From: an uncultured Lachnospiraceae bacterium | GTDB lineage: Bacteria > Bacillota > Clostridia > Lachnospirales > Lachnospiraceae | Direction of reading: 5' to 3' | Assembly (NCBI GenBank): GCA_934343915.1 | Contig: CAKRIL010000011.1 | Span: forward strand, 10,546-74,545 | DNA: 64,000 nt | Part shown: piece after piece, positions 24,953-33,104 of the stretch | Layout: each line of letters begins with the position of its first letter | Position numbering within the stretch: position 1 is the first letter of the stretch | Notes under the pieces: generated by a model | Databases searched by the model: none | Seen by the model: the letters and a program-made list of their open reading frames with translations, nothing else | Told to the model about the DNA's origin: nothing | Program-made: the position numbers and the translations under genes

Positions 24953-26212
24953 ATGGAACTTGATATAGTTGGTCTTGTCAGTGCATGTTCGTATGCACTT
25001 GACTGCATAGAGGCGGAGCTTGTGCATGTGACGAATCGACATGGCAAGCGTGTCGCATACATAAGCGTGTGTATGGCGGAAAGATTGGGAATAAAAGGAA
25101 GAGCATTGCAGGATTTGGCGATATGTGCGCTGCTTCATGACAATGCACTCACCCAGTATATTTCAGAGGAGGTGCAGAAGAAGCCCGATGCAGTCAATGC
25201 GGAGGGTGAATATGACGGGAATGCGATGTCTGAGCTTGTATCAGAGATTACACCTAAGAAGCTTGGTGTTCATTGTATATACGGTGAACAGAATATAAAG
25301 AAGCTTCCGTTTGACACGGATATGTCCGGAGTTATTTTGTACCACCATGAGAATGCCGACGGAACGGGACCTTTTGGAAAGAGATGGGATGAGATTCCGC
25401 TTTTTGCAAGGATTATCCACATTTGCGATATGGTGGATGTAATAGGAAATTCGTGTGATTTCAGCGACGGGAACTGGGTTAAGGCACAGAACTTTATAAG
25501 AAAGAACAGGGATATTCTTTTTGACAGTGAGTGCGTTGATGCTCTTCTTGACGTATTTTCGGAAGAAAATTTTGTGAGTATGTCACAGGATGCGTTTGAG
25601 GAGGAGTTATGGAAAACGATACCGAGACAGAAGCGTTCATGTGATTTTAACACATGTAAGAATATAGCGGATTTCTTCGCTCAGATTGTTGATTACAAGT
25701 CGGAATTTACCGGAAAGCATTCGCTCGGCGTGGCACAGAAGGCGGCGGAGCTTGCTGAGTATATGGGGTATTCGGAAGCAGATATCGAGAAGATTTATAT
25801 GGCGGGAGCACTGCATGACATTGGCAAAATGGCGATTGGCAATGATATTTTGGAGAAGCCGGGGCGTCTTAGTGACGAGGAATTCTCAAGAATGAAGAAT
25901 CATGCGGGATACACATATATGATACTGTCCGACGTGGAAGATTTTGAGGAGGTGCGCGACTGGGCGGCACTTCATCATGAGAAGCTTGACGGAACAGGCT
26001 ATCCATTTGGCAGGACATGGGCAGAGCTTAATGAGCCGGAGCGTATAATGGCGTGTGTTGACATATATCAGGCACTCACGGAGTCGAGACCTTACAAGGA
26101 CGGAATGACGCATGAAAAGGCTTGTGCCATATTGGAGGATATGGCGGGGAAGGGCTGGATTGATGCCGCGATAACAGAGAAGATAAAAAAATGCTTCGCA
26201 GCCACGATATAA
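24953..26212 (+). CDS. HD-GYP domain protein, putative cyclic-di-GMP phosphodiesterase
   Basis: The product has 419 residues and two HD-type domains. The first (residues 25-190) is divergent, with LHDNALTQY and YHHENADGTGPFG. The second (residues 235-415) is a canonical HD-GYP with KHSLGVAQKAAELAEYMG, GALHDIGKMAI, HAGYTYMILS, LHHEKLDGTGYPFG and the closing DIYQALTESRPYKDGMTHE. HD-GYP domains hydrolyse cyclic dinucleotides. The start is the ATG after AGGGGGATAAA. The frame stays open upstream through the hairpin repeat, but that part is not protein coding in any consistent way. No sensor domain is visible. Confidence 0.9.
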   Translation: MELDIVGLVSACSYALDCIEAELVHVTNRHGKRVAYISVCMAERLGIKGRALQDLAICALLHDNALTQYISEEVQKKPDAVNAEGEYDGNAMSELVSEITPKKLGVHCIYGEQNIKKLPFDTDMSGVILYHHENADGTGPFGKRWDEIPLFARIIHICDMVDVIGNSCDFSDGNWVKAQNFIRKNRDILFDSECVDALLDVFSEENFVSMSQDAFEEELWKTIPRQKRSCDFNTCKNIADFFAQIVDYKSEFTGKHSLGVAQKAAELAEYMGYSEADIEKIYMAGALHDIGKMAIGNDILEKPGRLSDEEFSRMKNHAGYTYMILSDVEDFEEVRDWAALHHEKLDGTGYPFGRTWAELNEPERIMACVDIYQALTESRPYKDGMTHEKACAILEDMAGKGWIDAAITEKIKKCFAATI

Positions 26213-26278
26213 GTGGGTATACAGCTTATTGTCTGTATGTGTTAAAATAATATATAGTATTATGTAAAGGAAACTGGT

Positions 26279-26704
26279 ATGGATATGAATAAGAGAACTC
26301 AGGATGAAGGACTTATCGGGAATGATAAAATAGAGGAGGCGGTTCTTGCACTTCAAAACGAGCCGTCACAGGAGATGCTTGCGCATACGCTGACGGTTAT
26401 CCGCAGACGTATGAAGGAAGGCGGTCAGTTAGTAGTTGCGGTTGAGCCGTCGCTTGAGAGTACACAGATGAAGCTTCAGACCGTAAAGACTGCGGATGGA
26501 GCTTTGTGGTGGGCAGCGTTTACAAGCTTTGATGAGGAACTTAGGGGAGCTGACAGCGTGATGTCCACGTTCCTGTCAGATATTGACAAGCTGTTTGAGA
26601 CAGCACTTGAGGTGCCTGAGATAAATGGAATTATTCTAAATCCGTGGAACAGGACAATAATGCTTGATAAGAAGCTTATAAGTATTATTATGCCAAAGGA
26701 ATAG
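26279..26704 (+). CDS. SseB-family protein
   Basis: The product is a 141-residue protein matching the SseB N-terminal domain found in many clostridia: NDKIEEAVLALQNEPSQEML, then GALWWAAFTSFDEE, and the end NGIILNPWNRTIMLDKKLI. Function in this phylum is unknown. ATG 26279 has AAAGGAAA upstream. It lies 66 bp after the HD-GYP gene and may share its transcript. Confidence 0.8.
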   Translation: MDMNKRTQDEGLIGNDKIEEAVLALQNEPSQEMLAHTLTVIRRRMKEGGQLVVAVEPSLESTQMKLQTVKTADGALWWAAFTSFDEELRGADSVMSTFLSDIDKLFETALEVPEINGIILNPWNRTIMLDKKLISIIMPKE

Positions 26705-26765
26705 ATGAAGGAAGGAGAGCATTATAGGGTTAAGAAATCAGGTGCTAAATTTACAATAAAATGTA

Positions 26766-26794
26766 TTGCCTTTTTCGGATAATTCCTATATAAT
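26766..26794 (+). promoter_or_regulatory. Sigma-A promoter for the MATE gene at 26970
   Basis: TTGCCT and TATAAT have a 17-bp spacer. The predicted start near 26801 gives a leader of about 170 nt before the MATE coding region. Confidence 0.7.
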
Positions 26795-26820
26795 ATGCTC
26801 CATAAAACCCATTGGGTGTG

Positions 26821-26882
26821 GATTTTTCAAGATGTGAAATCTTTTTTCGCCACATAGCTTAACAGGCTGTGTGGCTTTTTTT
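26821..26882 (+). terminator. Tandem terminator-like hairpins in the MATE leader
   Basis: GATTTTTCA pairs with TGAAATC and is followed by six T (26821-26847). Then GCCACATAGC pairs perfectly with GCTGTGTGGC except for one G-T pair, followed by seven T (26849-26882). Both lie between a good promoter and the gene, so they look like attenuators. Downstream, GCAATTTGT/ACAAATTGC and GAGCGG/CCGCTC overlap each other and cannot form together. Confidence 0.7.
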
Positions 26883-26969
26883 GCGCGTTTGCGCAGATTT
26901 ACATTTATATGCAATTTGTCTGTGAGCGGAAACAAATTGCTTTCAAGCCGCTCAGAAACGAGGATTAGT

Positions 26970-28319
26970 ATGAATCAGACATTTATGAAGGAAAAGAAGA
27001 TATTTCCTCTTGTGCTTTCGATGGCTCTGCCAATGATGCTGTCGATGGCATTCAGTTCACTGTATAATATTGTGGACAGTTATTTTGTTGCCAAGCTGTC
27101 GGAGGATGCAATGACGGCACTTTCACTGGTGTTTCCGGCTCAGAATCTCATGACATCGGTTGCGGTAGGATTCGGTGTGGGAATTAATGCGATGATAGCC
27201 TTTTATCTCGGGGCCGGTCAGCAAAAAAGAGCGGACAAAGCTGCCACACAGGGGCTCGTGTTCAGTGTGCTCCATGGAATCTTAATCATGGCACTCTGCC
27301 TTATCGGAATGCCGGCTTTCCTTGGTGCCTTCACATCCAAGCAGACGGTGGTTGATTTGGGAGTTGAGTATTCCAATATTGTATTTCTTTTTGCGGTGAT
27401 AGTGAATGTGGGAATAACCTATGAGAAGATATTCCAGTCGGTCGGAAGAATGAAGGAGACCATGATATGTATGGTTATCGGATTTGTTGCGAACATAGCA
27501 CTTGACCCTATGCTGATATTCGGAATCGGATTTTTCCCACGAATGGGTATAAGAGGGGCAGCAGTGGCAACAGGAATAGGACAGGTGCTTACCATGCTTG
27601 CATACATCGTTTTTGACAGGATAAAGCCTCTTCCTGTAAAGCTGAGCAGGGAAAGCATCAGGCTTGATAAGGAAGTGTGCGGGCGTATGTACGGAATAGG
27701 AATCCCGGCGACACTCAACATGGCACTTCCGTCGGTGCTTATATCGGCGCTTAACGGAATACTGTCTGTTTATTCGGAAGTTTATGTGCTTGTGCTCGGC
27801 GTGTATTACAAGCTTCAGACATTTATATATCTTCCTGCTAACGGAATTATTCAGGGAATCAGACCACTCGTCGGATATAATTATGGTGCAGGGGAGAATA
27901 AGAGAGTAGAAAAGATATACAGACTTTCGCTGGCAATGACGGCTGTGATCATGGCACTCGGAATGCTTGCCTGCTATGCGATGCCGTCACAGCTCATGGG
28001 ATTGTTCACACAGAGCGCGGACACTATCTCAAAGGGAGAGACGGCACTCAGAATCATAAGCCTCGGCTTTATCGTGTCGTCATTTTCGGTGACATACTCG
28101 GGTACGCTCGAGGCACTCGGCGAGGGTGTGCCGTCGCTTGTGATTTCACTTTTAAGATATATCGTTGTCATAATTCCCGCAGCATTTGGCTTAAGCAGGG
28201 CAACCGGTGCAATCGGTGTATGGTGGGCATTCCCGATAACGGAGGCGGCTGCGGCTGTAACGGCATTTATTCTTTTTCACAGAATATGGGGCAAAAAGAT
28301 GAGAGCCGGAAATGCTTAA
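26970..28319 (+). CDS. MATE-family multidrug/metabolite exporter
   Basis: The product is a 449-residue MATE transporter with twelve hydrophobic segments. It has the usual N-terminal pattern FPLVLSMALPMMLSMAFSSL and YNIVDSYFVAKLSEDAMTAL, the mid repeat IGIPATLNMALPSVL and YLPANGIIQGIRPLVGYNYG. Family members use Na+ or H+ gradients to export cationic compounds. The start follows AACGAGGATTAGT; an upstream in-frame ATG at 26871 lies in the leader hairpins and is unlikely. It has its own promoter and tandem hairpins upstream, suggesting attenuation. Substrate unknown. Confidence 0.92.
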   Translation: MNQTFMKEKKIFPLVLSMALPMMLSMAFSSLYNIVDSYFVAKLSEDAMTALSLVFPAQNLMTSVAVGFGVGINAMIAFYLGAGQQKRADKAATQGLVFSVLHGILIMALCLIGMPAFLGAFTSKQTVVDLGVEYSNIVFLFAVIVNVGITYEKIFQSVGRMKETMICMVIGFVANIALDPMLIFGIGFFPRMGIRGAAVATGIGQVLTMLAYIVFDRIKPLPVKLSRESIRLDKEVCGRMYGIGIPATLNMALPSVLISALNGILSVYSEVYVLVLGVYYKLQTFIYLPANGIIQGIRPLVGYNYGAGENKRVEKIYRLSLAMTAVIMALGMLACYAMPSQLMGLFTQSADTISKGETALRIISLGFIVSSFSVTYSGTLEALGEGVPSLVISLLRYIVVIIPAAFGLSRATGAIGVWWAFPITEAAAAVTAFILFHRIWGKKMRAGNA

Positions 28320-28371
28320 AATCATTGAGATAAATCCCTGCCTTTATTATGTGAAGCTGCATTTCTATTAC

Positions 28372-29058
28372 TTACTTGTTCAAAAATGATGTGAAATAAA
28401 ACTTTCTGTCGAGCAGATTTCCCACAATTCCGACCATCTTTCCCATTGTGAAGGCGGCGAGTACGGTTCCGATACCGAGACCATACAGATGGTGAAGGAA
28501 AATGAAGGTGAGCAGTGCCGTAACAGCAAGACATATTACATCGAATGCTATTTTTATCTTAGGATAGCCAACCTTCGTTATATCTGAAAGCTCTCTCGGG
28601 AACAGGTCGGTAGGCACAATCGGAAGCTTACAGCGGTTGGAAAATGCTATGCCGACGCTGAGGAGAAGATAGCTTACTGCGAAGTAGACAATTCTCCATC
28701 CGAGCGCTGTCGGAAGTATGTTAATCCATGCTTTGTTAAGATCGAGCAGCATGCTGAAGGCGAAGCCGACAACGAAGCTGAAAAGATATGTCGGAACGAA
28801 CTTTTTTCTCATTATCATAAGGCTTAGAATGAGAGCTGCCTGAAAAATATATGTCCATGTTCCAAGTGTAAGCTTCGGAAATACAAGTGAGAATGCGTAG
28901 GGTACACTGGATATTGCGGATATTCCGGCATTGGAATAGAGCATAAGCACGACGCTGAAGCTGTTGATTAACACAGCGACCACAAGTGCGAGCTCACCGC
29001 GAAAGACTTTCTTGTCATTTAATGCGTCCGCAGATGTAACTGCGGCTATACTGTTGTC
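28372..29058 (-). CDS. YczE/YyaS-type integral membrane protein (DUF6198-like)
   Basis: The product is a 228-residue membrane protein with five to six hydrophobic segments. It shows VVAVLINSFSVVLMLYSNAG, PTDLFPRELSDITKVGYPK and LHHLYGLGIGTVLAAFTMGK, typical of the YczE/YyaS group annotated as DUF6198. Function is unknown; some members sit beside antibiotic synthesis genes. ATG 29058 has GGAGAC five bases before it. It diverges from the LysR gene, which may control it, and is convergent with the MATE gene (52-bp gap). Confidence 0.8.
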   Translation of the reverse strand, partial: DNSIAAVTSADALNDKKVFRGELALVVAVLINSFSVVLMLYSNAGISAISSVPYAFSLVFPKLTLGTWTYIFQAALILSLMIMRKKFVPTYLFSFVVGFAFSMLLDLNKAWINILPTALGWRIVYFAVSYLLLSVGIAFSNRCKLPIVPTDLFPRELSDITKVGYPKIKIAFDVICLAVTALLTFIFLHHLYGLGIGTVLAAFTMGKMVGIVGNLLDRKFYFTSFLNK

Positions 29059-29230
29059 CATTTTTGTCTCCATTCTGCAGAATAACTGCATAAGCGTTAA
29101 TTTGTTGATTAAATATTGTTTCCCTATTAATAATCATATACAGTATACCACCGGCTTTTATAATAACAAATTAATAAATTACATGAAATTATAGATTCTA
29201 TCTATCAAAGCGTGATATAATGAGCGCAAG

Positions 29231-29358
29231 ATGAGCAATGCCGGCCGGTAAAGATAGGTCAGGCTGTGCTTGTACAATGCCTGATTTATCTTTACCGGCT
29301 GATAGTGCGAAGCACGGACATCGAGAAAATCAATGATTTTCGAGATGGCATTGCTCAT
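29231..29358. repeat. Cloverleaf-like compound inverted repeat upstream of lysR
   Basis: A 12-bp outer stem, ATGAGCAATGCC (29231-29242) with GGCATTGCTCAT (29347-29358), encloses three arms. Arm 1 is CCGGTAAAGATA/TATCTTTACCGG with an inner TCAGGC/GCCTGA. Arm 2 is GTGC-GAA-GCAC. Arm 3 is TCGAGAAAATC-AAT-GATTTTCGAGA. All stems are perfect. It sits between the divergent membrane protein and LysR genes. It could be a folded leader RNA or a DNA element; no gene is seen in this 365-bp gap. Confidence 0.75.
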
Positions 29359-29423
29359 GTCTGTTGTGATTTCGAGAGTTCGAAGCACATACATAGACGG
29401 CATTGCAAATGGAGGTAACGGAC

Positions 29424-30329
29424 GTGAATTTATTCTATTTGAGATATTTTGTCACCCTTGCACATGAAAAGCATTACACTAAGGCGGCTAAGCAACTATG
29501 CATAACTCAGCCGAGCCTCAGCCACGCAATTGACCGGCTGGAGGAAGAGCTTGGCGTACAGCTTTTTGAGAAGTCAGGAAGGAATACGACACTGACACGC
29601 TTCGGCGAGGATTTCTTAGTGTGCGCTGAGAGGACGCTTGCAACACTTAATTCAGGTATTGAGACTATTAAGAAAAGTGCGTTAGGCGATGGCGTGATAA
29701 GACTGGGGTTTGTGAGACCGCTTGGCATTAAATTTATTCCGGAGCTTGCTGCCGGATTTCTCATGGAGAATGAGGGGAAAAACATAAGCTTCACATTCAA
29801 CACGGATGTGACGGGAAAACTTCTTGAGGGGATGAAGGAGCAGAAGTATGATATTTTGTTCTGCTCGGAACCGTCAGCAGAACTCGGTTTTACGGCAGTT
29901 CCGGTGAAAAAACAGGAGCTTGTACTCATTGTTCCCGCCGTACATCCGCTCGCATGGCGGGATACGATAAGTCTTGAGGAGACAGCAGATTATGAGTATG
30001 TGTATTTTCATGAGAATTCGGGAATCAGAAATGTTATAGATGATATGTTTGCAAGAGCCGGGCTTATACCGAAAATATCGTGTGAAACAGAGGAGGATGA
30101 GGTTATAGCGGGGCTTGTTGCAGCAGGCTTTGGAATAGCGGTTGTTCCATATATGGATATGCTGCAAAAGCTTGATGTAAAGATAATAAAAATAACATCG
30201 CCTTCGTATGAAAGAAGCTTTTTTATGGTAAATGATGATAAGCGGTATATGCTTCCCGTGGTCAGACTTTTCTATGACTTTGTTTTGCGAAGCCGGGACG
30301 AAAAAAAAGAAAGCGAAAATAATATTTAA
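29424..30329 (+). CDS. LysR-family transcriptional regulator
   Basis: The product is a 301-residue LysR regulator. The N-terminal HTH is YFVTLAHEKHYTKAAKQL with ITQPSLSHAIDRLEEELG and FEKSGRNTTLTRFG. The C-terminal effector domain starts near residue 90 (GVIRLGFVRPLG). The start is set at GTG 29424, seven bases after GGAGGT; a TTG at 29403 would overlap that site. It is divergent from the YczE-like gene, the usual LysR layout, but the cloverleaf element lies between them. Ligand unknown. Confidence 0.92.
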   Translation: MNLFYLRYFVTLAHEKHYTKAAKQLCITQPSLSHAIDRLEEELGVQLFEKSGRNTTLTRFGEDFLVCAERTLATLNSGIETIKKSALGDGVIRLGFVRPLGIKFIPELAAGFLMENEGKNISFTFNTDVTGKLLEGMKEQKYDILFCSEPSAELGFTAVPVKKQELVLIVPAVHPLAWRDTISLEETADYEYVYFHENSGIRNVIDDMFARAGLIPKISCETEEDEVIAGLVAAGFGIAVVPYMDMLQKLDVKIIKITSPSYERSFFMVNDDKRYMLPVVRLFYDFVLRSRDEKKESENNI

Positions 30330-30420
30330 CTTGAATGTATATAATATAAAGTTATAGAATAGCAGGTAGGAAGGCAGAAGGTATTGGATAATTAATTTTT
30401 ATAAGATATAAGAAAGTGAA

Positions 30421-30480
30421 ATGCAAAGCAACAATTTTATATGAGCAGGCAGCGAAGAGGGTTGCGAATATCATTGACTT
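30421..30480. repeat. Short interspersed repeat of about 60 bp, copy 1
   Basis: This stretch, with TTTTATATGAGCAGGCAGCG and TTGCGAATATCATTGACTT, is closely matched at 37286-37344, and its first part again at 31483-31507 (AAGCATTGATTTTATATGA). It ends about 20 bp before the ROK kinase start. Nothing shows its role. Confidence 0.6.
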
Positions 30481-30500
30481 TGAAATATGTGGGAGGCAGT

Positions 30501-31463
30501 ATGTTCAGGATAGGTGTGGATTTGGGCGGTACGAATATTGCAGCGGGGCTGGTTGATGACAATTACAAAATTGTGGACAGAGAATCGGTAAAGACCAATG
30601 TGCCGAGACCTGCTGAGAGTATCATACAGGATATCGCAAGGCTTGTAAATGTTCTGCGTGAGAGAAATAATCTTGAGGAGAAGGACATAGAGGCTGTCGG
30701 GGTCGGTGTTCCGGGAACTATCAATGAGGATACGGGATATGTTGAGTATTCCAACAACATCCGCTTTGAGAATGTACCTTTTATAGAGCTGTTAAGCGGG
30801 ATGATATCTATACCTGTGTACTTTGGCAATGATGCCAATGCGGCGGCACTTGGAGAATATTATGCCGGTGGATATAATGTGAAGTCGTTTGTCATGATTA
30901 CGCTCGGAACGGGAATCGGAAGCGGAATTATTCTTGACGGCAGGCTTATAAAGGGAATTAACTTTGCCGCGGCGGAGCTTGGACATACTGTTATAAAGAT
31001 GGGCGGTGAGCTGTGTACCTGCGGAAGAAGGGGCTGCTTTGAGGCGTATGCATCCGCGACGGCACTGATAAGGGATACAAGGCGAAGAATGACATCGGAA
31101 GAGTATTTTGGAGAAGATGCTGCCGGGAAAACGGTTTTGTGGGATTTGTGCGGCAAAGATACGGATAATATTGAGGCAAAGCATGTGTTCGATGCCGTAA
31201 AGCTCGATGATAAGCTTGCAAATGAGCTTTTTTCGGATTATACTGATTATCTTGCGGAGGGAATAGCCAATATCATTAACATTCTCCAGCCCGAGCTTGT
31301 ATGCATCGGCGGGGGTGTGAGCAAGGCAGGAGAAATGCTTCTTACACCTGTCAAAGAGAAGGTGGCAAGGCTTATTTTTTCAAAAAATTCCGCAAAAAAT
31401 ACGGAGATAGAACTGGCAAGACTTGACAATGATGCAGGGATTATCGGTGCGGCGATGCTGTAA
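30501..31463 (+). CDS. ROK-family glucokinase
   Basis: The product is a 320-residue ROK sugar kinase. The ATP-binding start is RIGVDLGGTNIAAGLVDDNY. FGNDANAAALGEYYAGG carries the catalytic Asp, TLGTGIGSGIILDG follows, and the zinc site is formed by ELGHTVIK and CTCGRRGCFEAYAS. It phosphorylates glucose or a related sugar. ATG 30501 follows GGGAGGCAGT; upstream in-frame starts fall in the 60-bp repeat. It stands alone between repeat elements. Confidence 0.92.
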   Translation: MFRIGVDLGGTNIAAGLVDDNYKIVDRESVKTNVPRPAESIIQDIARLVNVLRERNNLEEKDIEAVGVGVPGTINEDTGYVEYSNNIRFENVPFIELLSGMISIPVYFGNDANAAALGEYYAGGYNVKSFVMITLGTGIGSGIILDGRLIKGINFAAAELGHTVIKMGGELCTCGRRGCFEAYASATALIRDTRRRMTSEEYFGEDAAGKTVLWDLCGKDTDNIEAKHVFDAVKLDDKLANELFSDYTDYLAEGIANIINILQPELVCIGGGVSKAGEMLLTPVKEKVARLIFSKNSAKNTEIELARLDNDAGIIGAAML

Positions 31464-31482
31464 TGTAATTATAAAATAAAAG

Positions 31483-31507
31483 AGATGCGAAGCATTGATT
31501 TTATATG
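31483..31507. repeat. Partial copy of the 60-bp interspersed repeat
   Basis: GATGCGAAGCATTGATTTTATATGA follows the ROK stop by 20 bp, matching the first part of the copies at 30421 and 37286. It runs straight into nested element B. Confidence 0.45.
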
Positions 31508-31512
31508 AATAG

Positions 31513-31818
31513 GATTCAGGTGTCAAAACATCATGAGTTATTTTAAAAGTGTATAGCATGTTATATTTATACATATCAGCTCCGTTGTACGAAGCAAGTT
31601 GTTCTAAGGCCTCTGAGAAATGTTTATTATTTATACGCCAACGAAGCAAAGCATACTTCCATGTATGCATTGCTTCTAAAGCGGCATCCATGCCGCTTTT
31701 GGCTATGGAGATAACAGAGTCCTAAGAACATCTAAGCTTCTCCCAAAAGTCGTGATATGTATAAATATAACATGCTATACACGATTAAGCTTATAGTGCA
31801 TGTTTTGACACCTGAATC
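31513..31818. repeat. Nested inverted-repeat element, copy B (most complete)
   Basis: Outer arms 31513-31531 and 31800-31818 are a perfect 19-bp inverted repeat (GATTCAGGTGTCAAAACAT). Inner arms 31549-31578 and 31753-31782 are a perfect 30-bp inverted repeat. The core has a hairpin at 31643-31676 (GAAGCAA/TTGCTTC enclosing GCATAC/GTATGC), then GCGGCAT/ATGCCGC. It fills most of the 480-bp gap between the ROK and dtd genes. Open frames across it, such as one ending SRLLGEA, are not conserved between copies. Confidence 0.88.
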
Positions 31819-31862
31819 TGAACAGGTAATTACCTGCAAATTATTGAATATTGTGAGGATAA

Positions 31863-31925
31863 AGTTTGAAAATGAAATTTTCAAACTACTTATTGGTGGC
31901 AGTACTGCAAGCAAGGCTTGCAGTA
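31863..31925 (+). repeat. Tandem-hairpin leader repeat, copy 2 of 2
   Basis: The stems and linker are the same as at 24875-24937: AGTTTGAAAAT/ATTTTCAAACT with loop GAA, linker ACTTATTGGTGGCAG, then TACTGCAAGC/GCTTGCAGTA with loop AAG. It ends 18 bp before the dtd ATG and just before its GAAGGGG ribosome site. Confidence 0.8.
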
Positions 31926-31943
31926 TGCAGGAAGGGGATAAGA

Positions 31944-32390
31944 ATGAGACTTGTTATACAGCGCGTTAATCATGCGTGTGTCAGAGTAGATGGGAATGTA
32001 ATAGGGAGTATAGGGAGAGGTTTTTTGATTCTGCTTGGTGTTGCCAATGGGGACACTAATGAGATGGTTGACAAATATGTGAAGAAGCTTTCGACACTCA
32101 GAATATTCGAGGATGCGGATGGAAAGACGAACTTGTCGCTTGCTGATGTCGGAGGTGAAGTGCTTGTCGTATCACAGTTTACGCTGTACGCTGACTGCAA
32201 AAAGGGCAACAGACCGAGCTTCATCAATGCGGGTGCACCGGATTTTGCAAATGATATGTATGAGTATTTCAAGGAAAAATGTGTTGAAGTGTTCGGAAAG
32301 GTCGAGTGCGGAAGCTTCGGAGCCGATATGAAGGTGGAACTTGAGAATGACGGACCGTTCACGATTCTTTGGGACAGCGATTGGTGGTAG
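31944..32390 (+). CDS. dtd: D-aminoacyl-tRNA deacylase
   Basis: The product is a 148-residue protein of normal length for DTD, which removes D-amino acids from mischarged tRNA. It begins MRLVIQRVNHACVRVDG and has the active-site motifs SQFTLYADCKKGNRPSF and NDGPFTILWDS. ATG 31944 follows GAAGGGGATAAG; upstream frame extension runs through the tandem-hairpin leader and is not part of the protein. The thiamine pyrophosphokinase gene follows eight bases after its stop. Confidence 0.95.
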   Translation: MRLVIQRVNHACVRVDGNVIGSIGRGFLILLGVANGDTNEMVDKYVKKLSTLRIFEDADGKTNLSLADVGGEVLVVSQFTLYADCKKGNRPSFINAGAPDFANDMYEYFKEKCVEVFGKVECGSFGADMKVELENDGPFTILWDSDWW

Positions 32391-32398
32391 GAAAAGTT

Positions 32399-33049
32399 AT
32401 GAACAGTTATTTGATTGTCACCGGTGGACAGATTGACGATAATTTTGCCATTCAGTGGATAAGTGAGCATTCCTTTGAGGGAATGATTGCGTCCGATTCA
32501 GGAATGGAATTTTTTAAAAGGGCGGGGCTTAAGCCGGATGTAATAATCGGTGATTTTGATTCGGTAAGACCTGAGACCTTAGATCTTTTCAGATGTAAAG
32601 AAGATATACAGTGGGTTAAGCTTAATCCAATGAAGGACGACACCGATACTGAAGCGGCAATTCGGCTTGCGATAGAGAAGGGAGCGGAGGATATCACACT
32701 TCTTGGGGCTACGGGAAGCAGAATAGACCATATGCTTGCGAACATAGAACTCTTGGGAATTGGTCTTGAGAAAAAGCTTCAGATGAGACTGCTTGACTCA
32801 CACAACAGAATCAGGATGATTGATTCTGAGATTATAATAAGAAGAGATGAGCAGTTCGGCAATTATGTATCGCTGATACCTTACAGCATGGATGTTAAGA
32901 ATGTAACTCTTAAGGGCTTTAAATATACTCTTGACAATTACTGCATGAGAAAGTTTAACTCACTCGGAATCAGCAATGAGATAACGGAGGATGAAGCACG
33001 CATAAGCTTCACGGATGGAATAATGGTTGTGATTGAAGCAAGGGATTAA
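32399..33049 (+). CDS. Thiamine pyrophosphokinase
   Basis: The product is a 216-residue TPK that makes thiamine diphosphate from thiamine and ATP. It shows IASDSGMEFFKRAGLKPDVI, IGDFDSV and KDDTDTEAAI, the conserved Asp-rich catalytic segments, and TLLGATGSRIDHMLANI. ATG 32399 follows TAGGAAAAG. It lies eight bases after dtd and shares its transcript. Confidence 0.93.
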   Translation: MNSYLIVTGGQIDDNFAIQWISEHSFEGMIASDSGMEFFKRAGLKPDVIIGDFDSVRPETLDLFRCKEDIQWVKLNPMKDDTDTEAAIRLAIEKGAEDITLLGATGSRIDHMLANIELLGIGLEKKLQMRLLDSHNRIRMIDSEIIIRRDEQFGNYVSLIPYSMDVKNVTLKGFKYTLDNYCMRKFNSLGISNEITEDEARISFTDGIMVVIEARD

Positions 33050-33104
33050 TCTGAAAATATGGAATGAGCAGCCGCTATAATGATATTTTATGAGGTCAGA
33101 TAAA

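Noticed and set aside
29231..29358. tRNA gene suggested by the cloverleaf shape
   Set aside because: The arms are too long, there is no T-loop or anticodon-arm consensus and no CCA-type acceptor end.
31549..31914. Open frames through the nested elements with MLYLYISRLLGEA or MYKYNMLYT pieces
   Set aside because: The same peptide pieces appear wherever the repeat arms occur, on either strand. Frames are not kept between copies, and the changes preserve base pairing, not codons.
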